In this document: positions 36,320 through 49,000 of the stretch, piece after piece
How the letters are laid out: the number at the start of each line of letters is the position of its first letter
How positions within the stretch are numbered: the first letter of the stretch is position 1
DNA from: Volvox africanus
Lineage: Eukaryota > Chlorophyta > Chlorophyceae > Chlamydomonadales > Volvocaceae
Length of the DNA stretch: 64,000 nucleotides
Reading direction: 5' to 3'
NCBI GenBank assembly: GCA_030268105.1
Contig: BSDZ01000079.1
Coordinates: 4,020,001 to 4,084,000, forward strand
Made by a program: the position numbers and the translations under genes
The notes under the pieces: generated by a model
Told to the model about the DNA's origin: nothing
Seen by the model: only the letters and a program-made list of their open reading frames with translations
Database searches by the model: none

Positions 36320-39300
36320 GAAGCAGAAGCAGAAGCAGAAGCAGCAGCAGCAGCAGCAGCAGGAGTCACGCACAGCCCAAGTAAAGATACATAAAAACAG
36401 CTCCCCATCCCGCCCGTGCGGACTCCTCCCCGGCTCCCTATTGGGTCCTCATCAATTTAGACCTCGCTATGGCTCCTCCCCGGCTCCCTATTGGGTCCTC
36501 ATCAATTTAGACCTCGCTATGGCTCCTCCCCGGCTCCTCCCCGGCTCCTCCCCGGCTCCGGCGGGGGAGGAACTGGCGGCTGTGGCCGCTGCAAGGCGGC
36601 TCAGGTTGGTTCTGTTGCGAGCCAGGAGCGCCTGGGCACGAGCTGCCCGGCTGCCTGGCGCCGCTGATGTCAGCTGGCCTTCGCCTGCGGCGGTCAACAC
36701 CATCGGCCCAGCGTCCACATCTATAAGCGGGGGCGCCACCGAGCCGTGCCATGTCAAATTCGTACGCGTGGCGCTGGCCAGAGGCTGGTTATTAAGCTCA
36801 GTGCCGCTACGGTCGCCGTCGCGATCGCCAAGAACCTTGGTAATGTCCAGCACGGCTGCCGCGGCGGCGGCGGCAGCAGCAGTTGAGGCCATCAAGGAGG
36901 GACGATCAATGTTGTACAATAAGTCAAGTGGCGTGTGGTTCATGGCGTTATCCAGCGAGCCGCGGGCGCTGCCGCCACTTCCGCCACTCGCCAGGAGCAT
37001 GGATCGTTGCGACTTCGCCGCCAGTGCGCCGGATTGACTGCGAGGATTAGAAGCATGAGGCATAAGGCCTTCGGCGCTACCCGGCAGCTGCGCCTCGAGA
37101 TCGAATGTTGTAACAGCCGGGGCGGGTTGCGTCAAGCCGCCGCTAGCGGTCCAGCGCTTGCTGGTACCATAGACGCTGGTTCTCAGCTCCTGGGCCAGCG
37201 AGGAAGGGCGGCCGCCTAGAGGGCTCGGAAGACGGACGGCGGACCGGCTGCGCAGATCACGACTGCTGACAGCCCCGCCAGCGTTGCCGCCGCCGCCGAC
37301 TGGGCTGCCTCCGAGCTGGCGGTAGGCGCCGGCGCCAGCACCGACAGCGCTGTTGGTAGCGACAGTACCAGTGACCAAGGCACCGCCGCTGCCTTGGCCG
37401 GCAACCATGTCCGGTCCAGAGGCCAGCCGCCGAGGCGAGATTGGCCTCGGCGCCGGCGGCGGCAACTTTGCATTGGTGGTGGTAGTTGTAATGCCCATAG
37501 CATAACTCGCCCGGGTGCTGTTCTCCGCATTCACCGCCGCCGCAGACCAGTCGATGCCGTGCACCAGCCGCTCAACGGCGTCAGATGACAGGCGCTGCTG
37601 CCCCACCTGGCCACCATCCGCCTGCTCGTCCTCCTCCTCCTCCTCCTCCTCCTCCCGCAACTGCACCTGCGGGGAGGCCCCAACACCACGGCGACTGTAT
37701 CCGAATCCGGGTGCGGAATCGTCTACGGAAGCCGGCTTGGAGGAGCGCAGCGGGGCACCAATACGTGGACCGTCTGATTGTGGCGGCGACAACTCAGCTG
37801 GGGCCAGGCTTCCAGCGGCAGTTGCATGCGCGGCGGCACCAGGCTGCAAGCCGAGGGAGTCTGGTTTACTGGCGCTGGCGGGCCCACCGGCACGGTTGAG
37901 GTTTGCCCAAGTATTGCCGCTGCCGCCGCCGTGCAGATCCCTCAGGGTTTCGGAGGAGTCTAGTGTGTACATCTCGCTGACTGGCACCACCATGGAGGAG
38001 CAATCCATTGGCCCGTTGAGCGAGGATATGCCCAGGGCGGCACGACGGCTGCCGGTGCTGGTGTTACTGTTCAACTGGCGAGCGTACAGCAATTCGGGTG
38101 TCTCGCCGCCAGCTGAGGTGCGGACGTTAATGCTGCTGTCGTTCAGGGCGCTTCTGCGAGGGGGCGATGCCGAGGCAGCACAGATAAAGGAGTAGGGGAG
38201 GAGGACAAGGAGAGGAGGAAGAGGAGGACAGCGGGAGAGTTGGATAAGCAGAAAACAAAGTCCCTTAAGAATGCGCATCTTTCATCAGCTGAAGTGAAAT
38301 TGGTTCTGTAAGCCAGTCTTCAGTAAACCCGTGTCTCTCTCACAACAAGATTCCAGAAGACGGTGAAGACCTTTCCAGAAGCAACAGTCAGCACGCGTTG
38401 CAAGGCCCCCGATGCGCTGCGTATCCTCCTCACGCCCAGCAGTAGCAGCCGCCCAAGCCTTGCTGAACACGCGGTGCCCCCCGCATTCATTCGGGCGACG
38501 CTCTGTCGCCAATGGCCCATTCTTTCCTGTTGGCAGTGCGCAAATGATACTCCACCGAACCCTTACCTGGAGATGCTTGTGGAAGGGGAGGCAGCGAAGG
38601 TCGTGTCGGGTTGCTGAACTGGCGTGGACAGCGACTTGCGGTCGGGCAGCGGCGGCGGAATGCTATCCACAGAAGAATCCTGTGGGGTGGTCGACAAGGG
38701 GCCGAAACAGTTACGAGGTACACAGCATACCGGGGAGTAAGTAGCGAGGATGTACCTGTGCAACCTTAACGCTAGTGCATCTGCGCGGGCTGATGAATGG
38801 GATTTACCTTAGGGGAAAGTTCACATACAGAGTTTTAGGGTTTTAGGGTTTTAGGGTTTAGCAACTGCAAACCTAAGCAGCAAGGCTACTTGTTCCTCGA
38901 CTGAGGTGTGCGACTGCGGACAGTGTATCGGCATGTGGGACGTCGGCACCAAAGGCTTCCCTTTCCGTCGTCCTGCATTCAACACTTGCACCTGCACCTG
39001 CACCTGCACCTGGTGCCTCTATTTTCCAAATCCACCTACGGTCATCTGCTCAACTGCTCAATCCGCCCGCCACTGCATGCCAATAAGAGTTTTCGCATGC
39101 CCTGGCAGCGGTGGCTTGCAATGAAAGCTCTAGAAAAGCACCAACCTTCTGTGGATGACTGCCAGGGGGCATAGCGCGCCTCGAGGGCTGCACGGGCATC
39201 AGGGCGGAAGGGGGTCAGCTGGGTCTAAGGCATAGCGGGCAAGGTGTGAATAAGCGCCTGATGCAAACTCGGCCCCCTTCACCACCTTAAGTACCCAGGC

Positions 39301-41046
39301 ATGGTTCCCAAGCACCCCCCAGATTTCGATGTAAGGGGAGGACTAAATCGCAGCGTGCGGACGACGCAAACCCCCAGCCAGGGCGAAGGCGGAAGCGGAG
39401 GACGAGGAGCAGCAGGAGGAGCACGAGGAACAACAGCAGCGGCGGCAGCAGCGGCGGCGGGCGCGGCGGCGGCGGCGACAGCGGCAGCAGCAATAGCAGC
39501 AGCAGCGGCGGCGGCGGTGGCGGCGGCGACAGCCAACCCAGGAAAAAAACACATTCCGGGAAGACACATGTCAAGGGCAATAATAATTAATTACCTGTCC
39601 CAACTGCTTGGTGAGGTGTGACGGTAGTGCAAACTTGTCGGCCATAGTGCTCGGCTGTCGCATGACGACGTGTATATGGTCTTGGCCGCTAGTACCACTA
39701 CCACCACCGCCGGCACCGCCAACCTTGTGCAGCCGCGCCTGATGCGAATTCAGTATAATCGCGAGCTGCTTTTTTTGCTGCGCTTCGCGCGCTGCCTGCT
39801 TCACTGCCCAATCAGGCTGCAGAATGGGGTCGACCTGCAGAGTGCCTGCGAGGGCGCCCTTGCGATTCGCCATGGGGGGCCCAGTGGGAGCATCCTGGAG
39901 ATGAGGAACGGGAAAGCATGGTTGGTCGGAAGGTTCATGGCGTTGAATGAACCTTGCAGAGTTTGGTTGCGATTTGGATGTCGGGGGCACGTGGTTCGCC
40001 AGGCTGGCAACAGACTGACTGGAAATAGAGCATTCAGAACTTCATACTGTAATAACTCATACATTTAATTGTCCTATTTAATGTTCGCATTATGGACGCA
40101 TTGATGAGGTGCAATTGCAAAAGTGTTGTTCTCTGCCTGCCTGTCTCGGACGGACGAGCAGCCGACAAGACTGTGCTGCCTTTCCTGTAAAACCAAGATT
40201 TTCTCGATATTAAGCTGATTATGTAATAAGAATTAACATGTGATGATGACATATGCCTGACACGCTGACAACGCAGCGCTAACGTGCAGCGAAGGAGCTA
40301 ACAACAAGGAGCGGCCCAGACTCGTATTAAAATTTGAAAATGGATATAACATCTCACCTTGAACCTCGTGCCGCACAGTAAAATCAACGCGGGTAAGACC
40401 ACCGCTGCCGCAACTAGTCCGACGCTCAGCGCCACTAATTCCATGAGCCAGGACAGCTGAAAAAAGAGGCGAACAGTTACTCTAGAAATGAGTGGTTTAA
40501 AACACGATGAATGCCTCAATTGTGCTGACGTTCCGTTTTGCCTTCAGTTCGCGAACCGCGCTTAGAGGCGAAAACTTGAGTCGAGGTTTAACATGACGCA
40601 GTGGAATCAGGATATTTTTGGAAGCTGTAATGATAATCGATTCATAGACAGATTGTTTTGAGAATAAGGTTCTGGTGTATCTCAGCGTCAACCCGCGCAT
40701 CGTACATCATGGCCTCACACCATCACTCCATTATATGATCGGTTTCTGGCAAGTTATCCTTGCCTAGCAATAGCCATATAACAACTCTAAACTTTTCTGA
40801 GGTAGTTGAGGTTATGACGAAGAACTTAGAACGTTACAGGGGCCTTGCAGACCCTGACAGCGCACCGCTCATGCTTATATCATGTAATGTTGAACCCATG
40901 CAAAATGATTTTCCTGTAGCAATCAAACCATGTATACAGCTGGTGCAGAAAGCAAAACATACTATGACCCTATGCCTCACCTCTTCACGCTTGAGGCTGT
41001 GAAGTTGTATGTCTGTCATTTCCCGCAGAGTGCGTACAAAGTCCAT
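35572..41046 (-). CDS. Membrane-anchored low-complexity protein, unidentified
   Basis: Proposed exons on the minus strand: 41046-40981, 40456-40358, 39894-39595, 39187-39146, 38679-38567, 38153-36513, 36227-36139, 36084-35969, 35902-35881 and 35762-35572, giving 892 residues with all phases consistent. After a polar start (MDFVRTLREMTDIQLHSLKR) comes one membrane helix rich in Val, Leu and Ala (about residues 28-51). A charged region with DWAVKQAAREAQQKKQLAII and a long Ser/Gly/Ala-rich, presumably disordered part follow, with an eight-Glu run. The C-terminal exons encode EEVVLDRRKYEFWIRRQRP and an acidic Asp/Ser-rich tail. The weak point is the donor at 36512 (GTCTAA): if it is not used, the long exon runs to a stop at 36488 and the last four exons belong elsewhere. 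The family is not recognised. Upstream is the helicase gene on the same strand, 957 bp away. Confidence 0.55.
36258..36362 (-). repeat. CTG/CTT trinucleotide repeat (CAG on plus strand)
   Basis: About 19 CAG units, then five GAAGCA-type interruptions, then about seven more CAG units on the plus strand. In the sense of the minus-strand gene this is a CTG tract just before the acceptor of its seventh exon, so it can act as the pyrimidine-rich part of an intron end, or it lies in the 3' UTR if translation stops at 36488. The plus-strand poly-Gln frame is an artefact. Confidence 0.9.
36431..36530. repeat. Perfect 50-bp tandem duplication
   Basis: 36431-36480 and 36481-36530 are identical 50-bp units beginning CGGCTCCCTATTGGG. 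Several CCGGCTCCTCC units follow. The duplication covers the end of the long exon of the membrane-protein gene, including its candidate donor and the alternative stop codon. As 50 is not a multiple of three, it shifts the frame. Confidence 0.95.
38833..38856 (+). repeat. Interstitial telomeric repeat, three TTTTAGGG units
   Basis: Three perfect TTTTAGGG copies followed by a partial one (TTTA). This is the Chlamydomonas/Volvox telomere unit. It lies in the intron between exons 39187-39146 and 38679-38567 of the membrane-protein gene. Confidence 0.9.
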
Positions 41047-41926
41047 AGAGCTCAGCCATAAGGATAGCAACTGCGATCAGTCGCAGGAAATGCCGTATTA
41101 CCAGTAAATAACCCGCAAGGCCTGGTAGCAAGTGCGAAACAATCTTATTGTGCAATCTTCTGGTGACAATGTTAAATTCCGCTTAAAAATATATAGGCCA
41201 ACATCTTTTTGACTGAGCTGTATTTTGTATGCTCCGGTCTCCACTGCTTTGCAGTTACCAGTAGCCGCGTTGCACCGCGTTACTCTGAAACCCCCAGGGA
41301 AGCAGTTGTGCTCAAACATCGCTGCCCTAGCAAGGCCTTGCATGGCACGGCTTCGGGTGGGGCGCGCTCGGCGCCCTGGAAGCAAGGGACAATGTGCATA
41401 ATGCTGTTGGCTGTGGATGCGGAGTGGAGTTTCTTCTGGTTGTTTTCATGGTCTTGGGGAGTTGCTGCACCAATGTTTTCCAAGTTATGGGGTGCTAACT
41501 TCAAGCCGTTCTTACATCCCCATATTACATGCTCTTCGCTTTGTCCGCTATGTTTCATTTTGTCTGCTCTGCCTAAACGAGGCGATTTGACAGTTGCATG
41601 CGAAATGACCTTTCTGTATTCTGAATCCTAAATCCTGAAACCTAATAGATGTCATGACACCCGTCGAACCCCACGTGTCTAAACTCGGTCCTTCCTTTCA
41701 CGTTTCTTCGAGGTGTGAGGCAGCTGCCTGACCCCTGGTCCCAACCAGTAGTCTTAACGCTGCCAGCACTTGTACATTCCATTCCCACCAACTGGGTCCC
41801 AATCGGAAACCTTCGCTCTGCTCTCCGTACCACCGCAAAGCTGCCGATTCGTTCCTTTCCATGACGGCCCCTTCGAGGACCACTCGCTATGGACTACTAC
41901 CCCTACCTCCACATTCGTGCCGTCGC

Positions 41927-41931
41927 TTACA
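41927..41931 (-). promoter_or_regulatory. Candidate TGTAA polyadenylation signal of the helicase gene
   Basis: TTACA on the plus strand lies about 72 nt past the helicase stop at 42003. The 3' UTR would be short, so another signal further on is possible. Confidence 0.35.
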
Positions 41932-42002
41932 TGTCACCTCTATCATCTCTACCACCGTTACCTCTGCGTTTTGCAGCTATTTTTAATGTATACACAGGGC
42001 GT

Positions 42003-43068
42003 TCACAACTGCACCCGGAACGGCATTTCCTCAAAGTACGCCGACTGTTGTTCGTGGAAGGAATTGAGATCCGCCAGGTTGGGGTAGATCTCATCCTCGC
42101 ACCCCATACCTGTGTCGTACATACGGTATGAGCGGGTATATGGGTTTTACACATAACATCAGCACCTGGAGTGTTGGGGATGGATGAGCTGGCGGGAAAC
42201 ATGGACGTATACGACAGCTGAAAGGAAGTTGTGCGTTCGAAAGCAAGATAGCGGAAAATGTTGTATTCGAGATACTGCCGTACCTCGGATACATCGAATG
42301 CGTTCGCATTAAAGACAGCGCCAAGCTGCTCATTTGGACGTGATGCATGCGAAGGCAAAGATATAAATGTTGTGACCCAAGTATGATATCCTGGTGTACG
42401 GCAGAATAGGTGCCGGCTGTGTTGCGGCTGGCATGTAACAAACTGGGCTCATACCGTACGAACTTCTAACTGCTTACGGTCGTTACCCAGTACTCACCTA
42501 GCGTCGCCATCTCTGCCAGCTGCTGTACGACATCAGCCAGATTCGCCTGGTCTCTTTCTTCATCATCTGCCTCGCTTCCGTCGTCCCAGTCGTTGATGTT
42601 GTACTCTTCGCCGTATTCTTCGCCACCATTGTCTGTATCATGAACGTCGACGTGGTTCTCGACGTCACGGCCGCCTTGCCGCCCGCCATCAAGCAACCCA
42701 TCGTCTTCTTGGAGCCCTTGCCCTTGCCCTTGAGGATCTTCCACAGCGGCGCCAACACCGGCAGCATCTCCGCGGCTCCCACTGCCCTCCTTCAACCCAT
42801 CCCCTCCGTGTCCAATGGTGGCGGCGGTGTCCTCCACGCCACTGCTGTTGCTTCTTAACCGCGGTGCACGAGGGGGTGCTGCGATATGAGCAGTCGGGCT
42901 TCGCTGCTGCTGCTGCCACCAAGCGGTGCTGCCGCCGCCAGCGACGGCGGTGGTCTGCTGTCGCATCCTCCGCCGCAGTTTTGCCTGCCCGGCGCCGCGG
43001 TAAGTTCCCCTGGGGATCGGGATTCAGCAGGGGGAGTCCCCCTTGAAGCGACAGCACCCTTAAAAATT

Positions 43069-43099
<31 letters not shown>

Positions 43100-46000
43100 A
43101 TTGAAGCAGCATCCTAGCAGATTGTCGCTCACGCGGCAGGGAGAAAAGGATCCATTCACACAATGTGCCGGCCCCCGCCATCCCTTCCAAACAGACGGCG
43201 TCCTGAACAAGCCACATGGGGCATGGCTACTTCATAAACCGCTCACAATCCAGAGTGCTTTTTCATATGCCCCGTAGTACCGTCCCCCGTACCCCACAGT
43301 TCATCCCCTCAGACGCTGCACAATACGGCTGCAGCGCTGTTGCGTTGCAACAAAAGCGCAACTGCGGTTTGTTACCTCGCTACACATTGCCGTACAAGCT
43401 CCCGCCAGTATTTGTCCGCCAGCAGTACGACAGGATGCCCTACCACCACCAGCAACGCCCGGCTGCGTGTCACAGCCACATTGAAACGCCGGGGGTGGGA
43501 CCAGAGGCCTAGGGACTGGGAGGCGGCGGGCGCAGTCCCAGCGCCCGTGGCGCCGCCGCCGCCAGCCGGAAGTGACTCAACCCGGGATAGGACTGTGGAG
43601 ATGAATATGATGCGCTCCTCCTGACCCTGTGGGAGCAACAACGCAGCAGCCACCGTCGCTGTTTGCAGGGCCAGTAGCCGCAGTCCGCTTACCCTTAGAT
43701 GTTAACCCTAATTCGCGAAGGTGGCAAAGCACAAAACGAAAACAGAGAACCTAAAAGGCAATCATCATCATCATCATCATCATCATAATAATAATAAATA
43801 ATAATAATAATAATAATAAATAATAATAATAATAAATAATAATAATAATAATAAATAATAATAATAATAAATAATGCCTTTTAGGTGATCTGCTTTCGTT
43901 TTGTTTATCTAAAACATTCGTCTTTTGCACATATAGGCGCTTCAAGCACAAAATACGTTCGGTACCATGCTATGTCGTGACGCCTCATCCCCCTGATCAA
44001 AAAGAAGACACAGCCTAGCCCTGTTCCTCTCCCCTCACATCATGCTTAGGTGTTCGCATCGTTTTCTTTTCTCTTCTGTTATTCAAGAACAAATTTTTAT
44101 ATCTGGTTCAGCAGCTTATTTTAATATGTTTTTCCAGATTTTCTTTTTTGTAACGTAGAAAAATACAGTAAAAACTAAAAGAAAAATCATTACCTTTAGA
44201 CCCATAGATTTTCTATGCTCCATTTCCGGTTCTGCCGCCCATTGTAGAAATACCACTACGTCTTTTGCCATTTGTTCTACGGTTGCTGGGGTGCCATCAG
44301 AAAAAGTGAGCAAATTATGAGTAATTCATTAAATTATTTCCTTTAATGGAACAATTTAAGTCCAAAAATAATAATTTTTTTAATTTATATATTCTTTATT
44401 TTTTATTGTTGTTTTTTATCATTATTTATATTTTATTATATTATTTTTATTTGTTTTTTTCTTTCGATTTTGGGTTTTTAAATGAGGTCGCACGTTGAGG
44501 CGGATTCCAGTCAGCACAAACAGATAAACCGGCATCATTCTTTTTGAGCTCTGGACTGGACTACTGGACTACTGCCTCGGTGGTACAGTGTGGTACGGGG
44601 TGGTACAATGTGGTACAGTGTGGTACGGGGTGGTACAGGGTGGGCTTCATCTGTTGTACTCTCTGCCGTTTCGTATGCCGGCCAAGGGGTGTCACATCCT
44701 CCTCCACGGAAAGGCCGCTCCCTAGGGTCAACAGCAGGCGAGGCTGCACCTTTGGACACCTCCTGCCGCCCCGGGTGCCAAGCAATCACAGATGCGTGGA
44801 ATTACCAATACGCTTCAGGTGGGTTGAGGAGCGGTAGGCGAGACAGGCGGACAGACTGGCTTCGGCCGTACCGTTCGGCCGTATGTGCCGTACCTGGTAA
44901 TCGTCAACCGTACCCACTCGGACACCGCCCAGGCCTCGCTCTCGCAGCAACTGGCGCATCTTAAACACCTGCACGGTCTCCATCGCACGGCATTCCAGGA
45001 CAGATCCAGATCCAGGACAGATATTGCACTCAGCGACTTTAATGCCGGCTTGAAAAAACAAAGAGGCTTCGCTTCGCAGCGTGCTTTTTTGTGGTAGAGA
45101 TGACAGAACTTTTGGAGAAACATATGTTAGTCCTGTATTTTCGCCCATAACCCTCCCCCAACCCCCCAAAAACATCAATTCGGCGGCCTGCATCCTGAAG
45201 GGTGTGTTTTTCGTCTCCCAGTCTCCCAGACAGTCATACACACATTTGTATCAACCTCGTGTTGCATGTTTAATATGTAGTAACTTGCCTGTTTTCTGTA
45301 GGTGCAAATGATACCGATGTGGTTCTGTGAGACCACGCCGGAAAGGAGCTGCCCTGGGGTGCTGGCGCCGCCGCCGCTGCGCTGCCGCTGCGCTTCCAGT
45401 CGTTGCGTCGCCGCCGCCCAGGAGGCCTTGATGAGGGAGTCCACCAGGTCGGTTACCGTCGTGGCCTGCAGTACATACATAATGGCACCATGCCGTTGGC
45501 GGTTCAGTGCAGTCCAGTCCAGTGCATGGCGAAATCATCAAGCACAGCGCGGACGGAGCGCGAGGAGGCAAGCCACCACGCGACCTGAGGAACGAATGCG
45601 CTGATGCGCTGAGCAAACGAATACTTAAGGCAAAGGTACGGCAAAGGTACGGCGCACGCTGAGCTCATGTAAAATACGAACGACTTGACAGACTGGGCAG
45701 GCAGGCAGGCTGGTTGCAAGCTGGCAATGATTGCCCTCATTCATTCCCCCAATAATTTCCTACGAGAGATGTCAAGACACGGCGCAAGGTCGGCACACGC
45801 ACAGAGAGAGAAAGCGATGCTGCAATATCCGCCAATACTCGCCAATACCCGCCAATACTCGCCAACACTGCCGTACATACCTCCAGAGGATTGAAGTACG
45901 ACGGCGCGTCCAGCTCCTGCAAGACGCGCCATCATCCGACATCAACGAGGACGGGGAGGGACTCATTTGCAATAAGGTTGGAACTGCCCTATGGGCTTCG

Positions 46001-49000
46001 CATCACCGAATCTATCGCTTCTCGCCACGATAACGACACGCAAATAGCTCGCAGTTATTAATATACAAATACAAAATCACCATGACATCGCCGTGTTTGT
46101 TTCCGAATCGCCGTCTTCGCCTCGCCCCGCATCGACACATGCAATCCTAAAATTAAGAAGGCCAGTTTGTCGCCCCCACCGGTCAGCTAGCTAGCGCAAC
46201 ACATATGCTGCCGCCCTTACCCGGCAGCCCCTGAAAACTGCTTTTACCTGGTGCTGTTGTCCACGAACTCCGAAAAACAGAAGGTGGGAGGGCGCCACGA
46301 TCTCCCCGTCCCCATCACCATCCCAGTTAGCAGCCCCAGGCGGTTCAGGCGCTTCCACCGCCTCGGGAACCAACGCCGCAGCAGCGCCTGCAGCACCTGC
46401 AGCAGCCGGCTGCTGCTGACCCTTCTTCCATGGTGCGCGGTTTGCCGACTTCTTCAGTGCATCGTCTTCCATGCTGGCGTCGCCACTGACGGTGACGCTG
46501 CTGACCTTTTCCACCTGCAATCCCTGGCCCCTGGCCTCGGCCTCCAGGCTGCCGCCAGTGGTCGCGGTCGCGGTGGCAGTGGCGGTGGTGTCATTGAAGG
46601 CGGCTGCGTCGTTGGGGCCCGATGCCAACGCTGCGGTTGAGTCAGAAACTGACAGCGGCAGCGCCGTCCGGGATGCGACGAGGCCCGCGGGTGCCGCGGC
46701 GGTTGCGGTGGATTTTGCTGGCACTAATAGAAGGTCCCAATTCGGTGGCCGGGCGGACTCGGCATCCACACAAGCCTACAGGCAGAGACAGCGGCGGCAC
46801 AGCCACATAGCCACCACACAACGGGTGCGGGAATGTAGACGCGCGGTGCCATTGGCAGCACCAAAGCGCGATGTACCGGTCAGTGTTGTGTATGTGAGGG
46901 GGGGGGGACCGCGTGCTGGGGGCGGGAAGCCGCAGAGGAAGCCACAGACGGCTGGCAACACGTCTCCGGAATTTCAACCACACAAACACACTGCCTGACC
47001 CATAGACACACCTTCAGTTGCTGATCGTAGAATAGCCGGCTGGGTAGGTCCAACAAGGGAGCTGCGCTTCGGTAGTTGCGGACGAGCATTACACCGCGGA
47101 GCGGCGATTGATGCTGTGGAGCAAGAGGCTCCGAAACCGTAACCTCTCTGCCATGTCGTCTCCGCTCCGGGCCGGTCTTCGGGCTACCATGCTGAAGTGC
47201 CGAACGTGCTGATGGTACTGATGGTGTTGATGGTGCTGGCGATGGTGGTGGTGGTGATGACGGTGGCGCTCCCGCTAGGAGGATCTCCGTGAGATCAGCG
47301 GCGCCGCGCGCCCGGGCTAGGTGGCCTTCCCGACGCGCTGATTCCATCAGAAGCTCCAGGAGGGATGTCGCAAGCCCGTTACGCGCCGCTGACGCGCTGC
47401 AATACACACATGCACACACGTATACAAACACATCCACAACCCATAGGATGATAGGATAGGATAGGATAGGATAGGATAGGATAGGATAGGATAGGATAGG
47501 ATAGGATAGGATAGGATAGGATAGGATAGGATAGGATAGGATAGGATAGGATAGGATAGGATAGGATAGGATAGGATAGGATAGGATAGGATAGGATAGG
47601 ATAGGATAGGATAGGATAGGATAGGATAGGATAGGATAGGATAGGATAGGATAGGATAGGATAGGATAGGATAGGATAGGATAGGATAGGATAGGATAGG
47701 ATAGGATAGGATAGGATAGGATAGGATAGGATAGGATAGGATAGGATAGGATAGGATAGGATAGGATAGGATAGGATAGGATAGGATAGGATAGGATAGG
47801 ATAGGATAGGATAGGATAGGATAGGATAGGATAGGATAGGATAGGATAGGATAGGATAGGATAGGATAGGATAGGATAGGATAGGATAGGATAGGATAGG
47901 ATAGGATAGGATAGGATAGGATAGGATAGGATAGGATAGGATAGGATAGGATAGGATAGGATAGGATAGGATAGGATAGGATAGGATAGGATAGGATAGG
48001 ATAGGATAGGATAGGATAGGATAGGATAGGATAGGATAGGATAGGATAGGATAGGATAGGATAGGATAGGATAGGATAGGATAGGATAGGATAGGATAGG
48101 ATAGGATAGGATAGGATAGGATAGGATAGGATAGGATAGGATAGGATAGGATAGGATAGGATAGGATAGGATAGGATAGGATAGGATAGGATAGGATAGG
48201 ATAGGATAGGATAGGATAGGATAGGATAGGATAGGATAGGATAGGATAGGATAGGATAGGATAGGATAGGATAGGATAGGATAGGATAGGATAGGATAGG
48301 ATAGGATAGGATAGGATAGGATAGGATAGGATAGGATAGGATAGGATAGGATAGGATAGGATAGGATAGGATAGGATAGGATAGGATAGGATAGGATAGG
48401 AAGTTGTGGTACACAGCAATCCGCATTACTACGGCATGCTGGGGACAAACATCACAGTGCATGTGCTTTCCACGGTCATCTGGGGGCCGAAGCAGCGGGT
48501 ACTGCCTGATGCCTGTCAGCGGATCTTGATTGTGATGTACGACATGATTGAGTTGTGCGTCACAGACTTCATAAGGCCACCTTACGAATGCATCGCAAGG
48601 CTCCGTACACCCATGCACTCAGACACTATACGTGTCATGATATATCAGCTTGACTAACAGGTAGTCCGGATGAAGATTAAGTGATTACTACTATACATAT
48701 TGTTCGTTAGACACCAATACTGATTATAAAAGTCCATCTGACGACCATTCATTTCATGATCACTCCCCACTCCATACATCTCATGGGTAGACTCTCATTC
48801 ATGGTCAGTGTGCTGACATTCTCCATACACATCGTGATGGCTTGGCAATCACTTGCCGGATTTTTCCGGAGGGTTTCGGAGCGAGCTGTAAGAAAACAAC
48901 ATCACATGACAACACCGTTTTCCGGAGGGTCACTCCTTGCGGCCCTCCAAGCTCTTGACGCACCTGCGTACGATGGGCTCCAGCTGGCGCGGGTCCCCAC

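Noticed and set aside
36255..37037. Plus-strand 260-codon poly-Gln frame
   Set aside because: It is the complement of the CTG tract and of the minus-strand coding exon.
39279..39580. Poly-Ala/poly-Pro frames
   Set aside because: Low-complexity GCC/GCG sequence that starts at a clear donor (39594) and lies in an intron of the membrane-protein gene.
46880..48618. Three long minus-strand frames of 346-522 codons made of SYPIL repeats
   Set aside because: They are translations of the ATAGG array; only the part after 47396 (GLATSLLELLM onward) is a real helicase exon.
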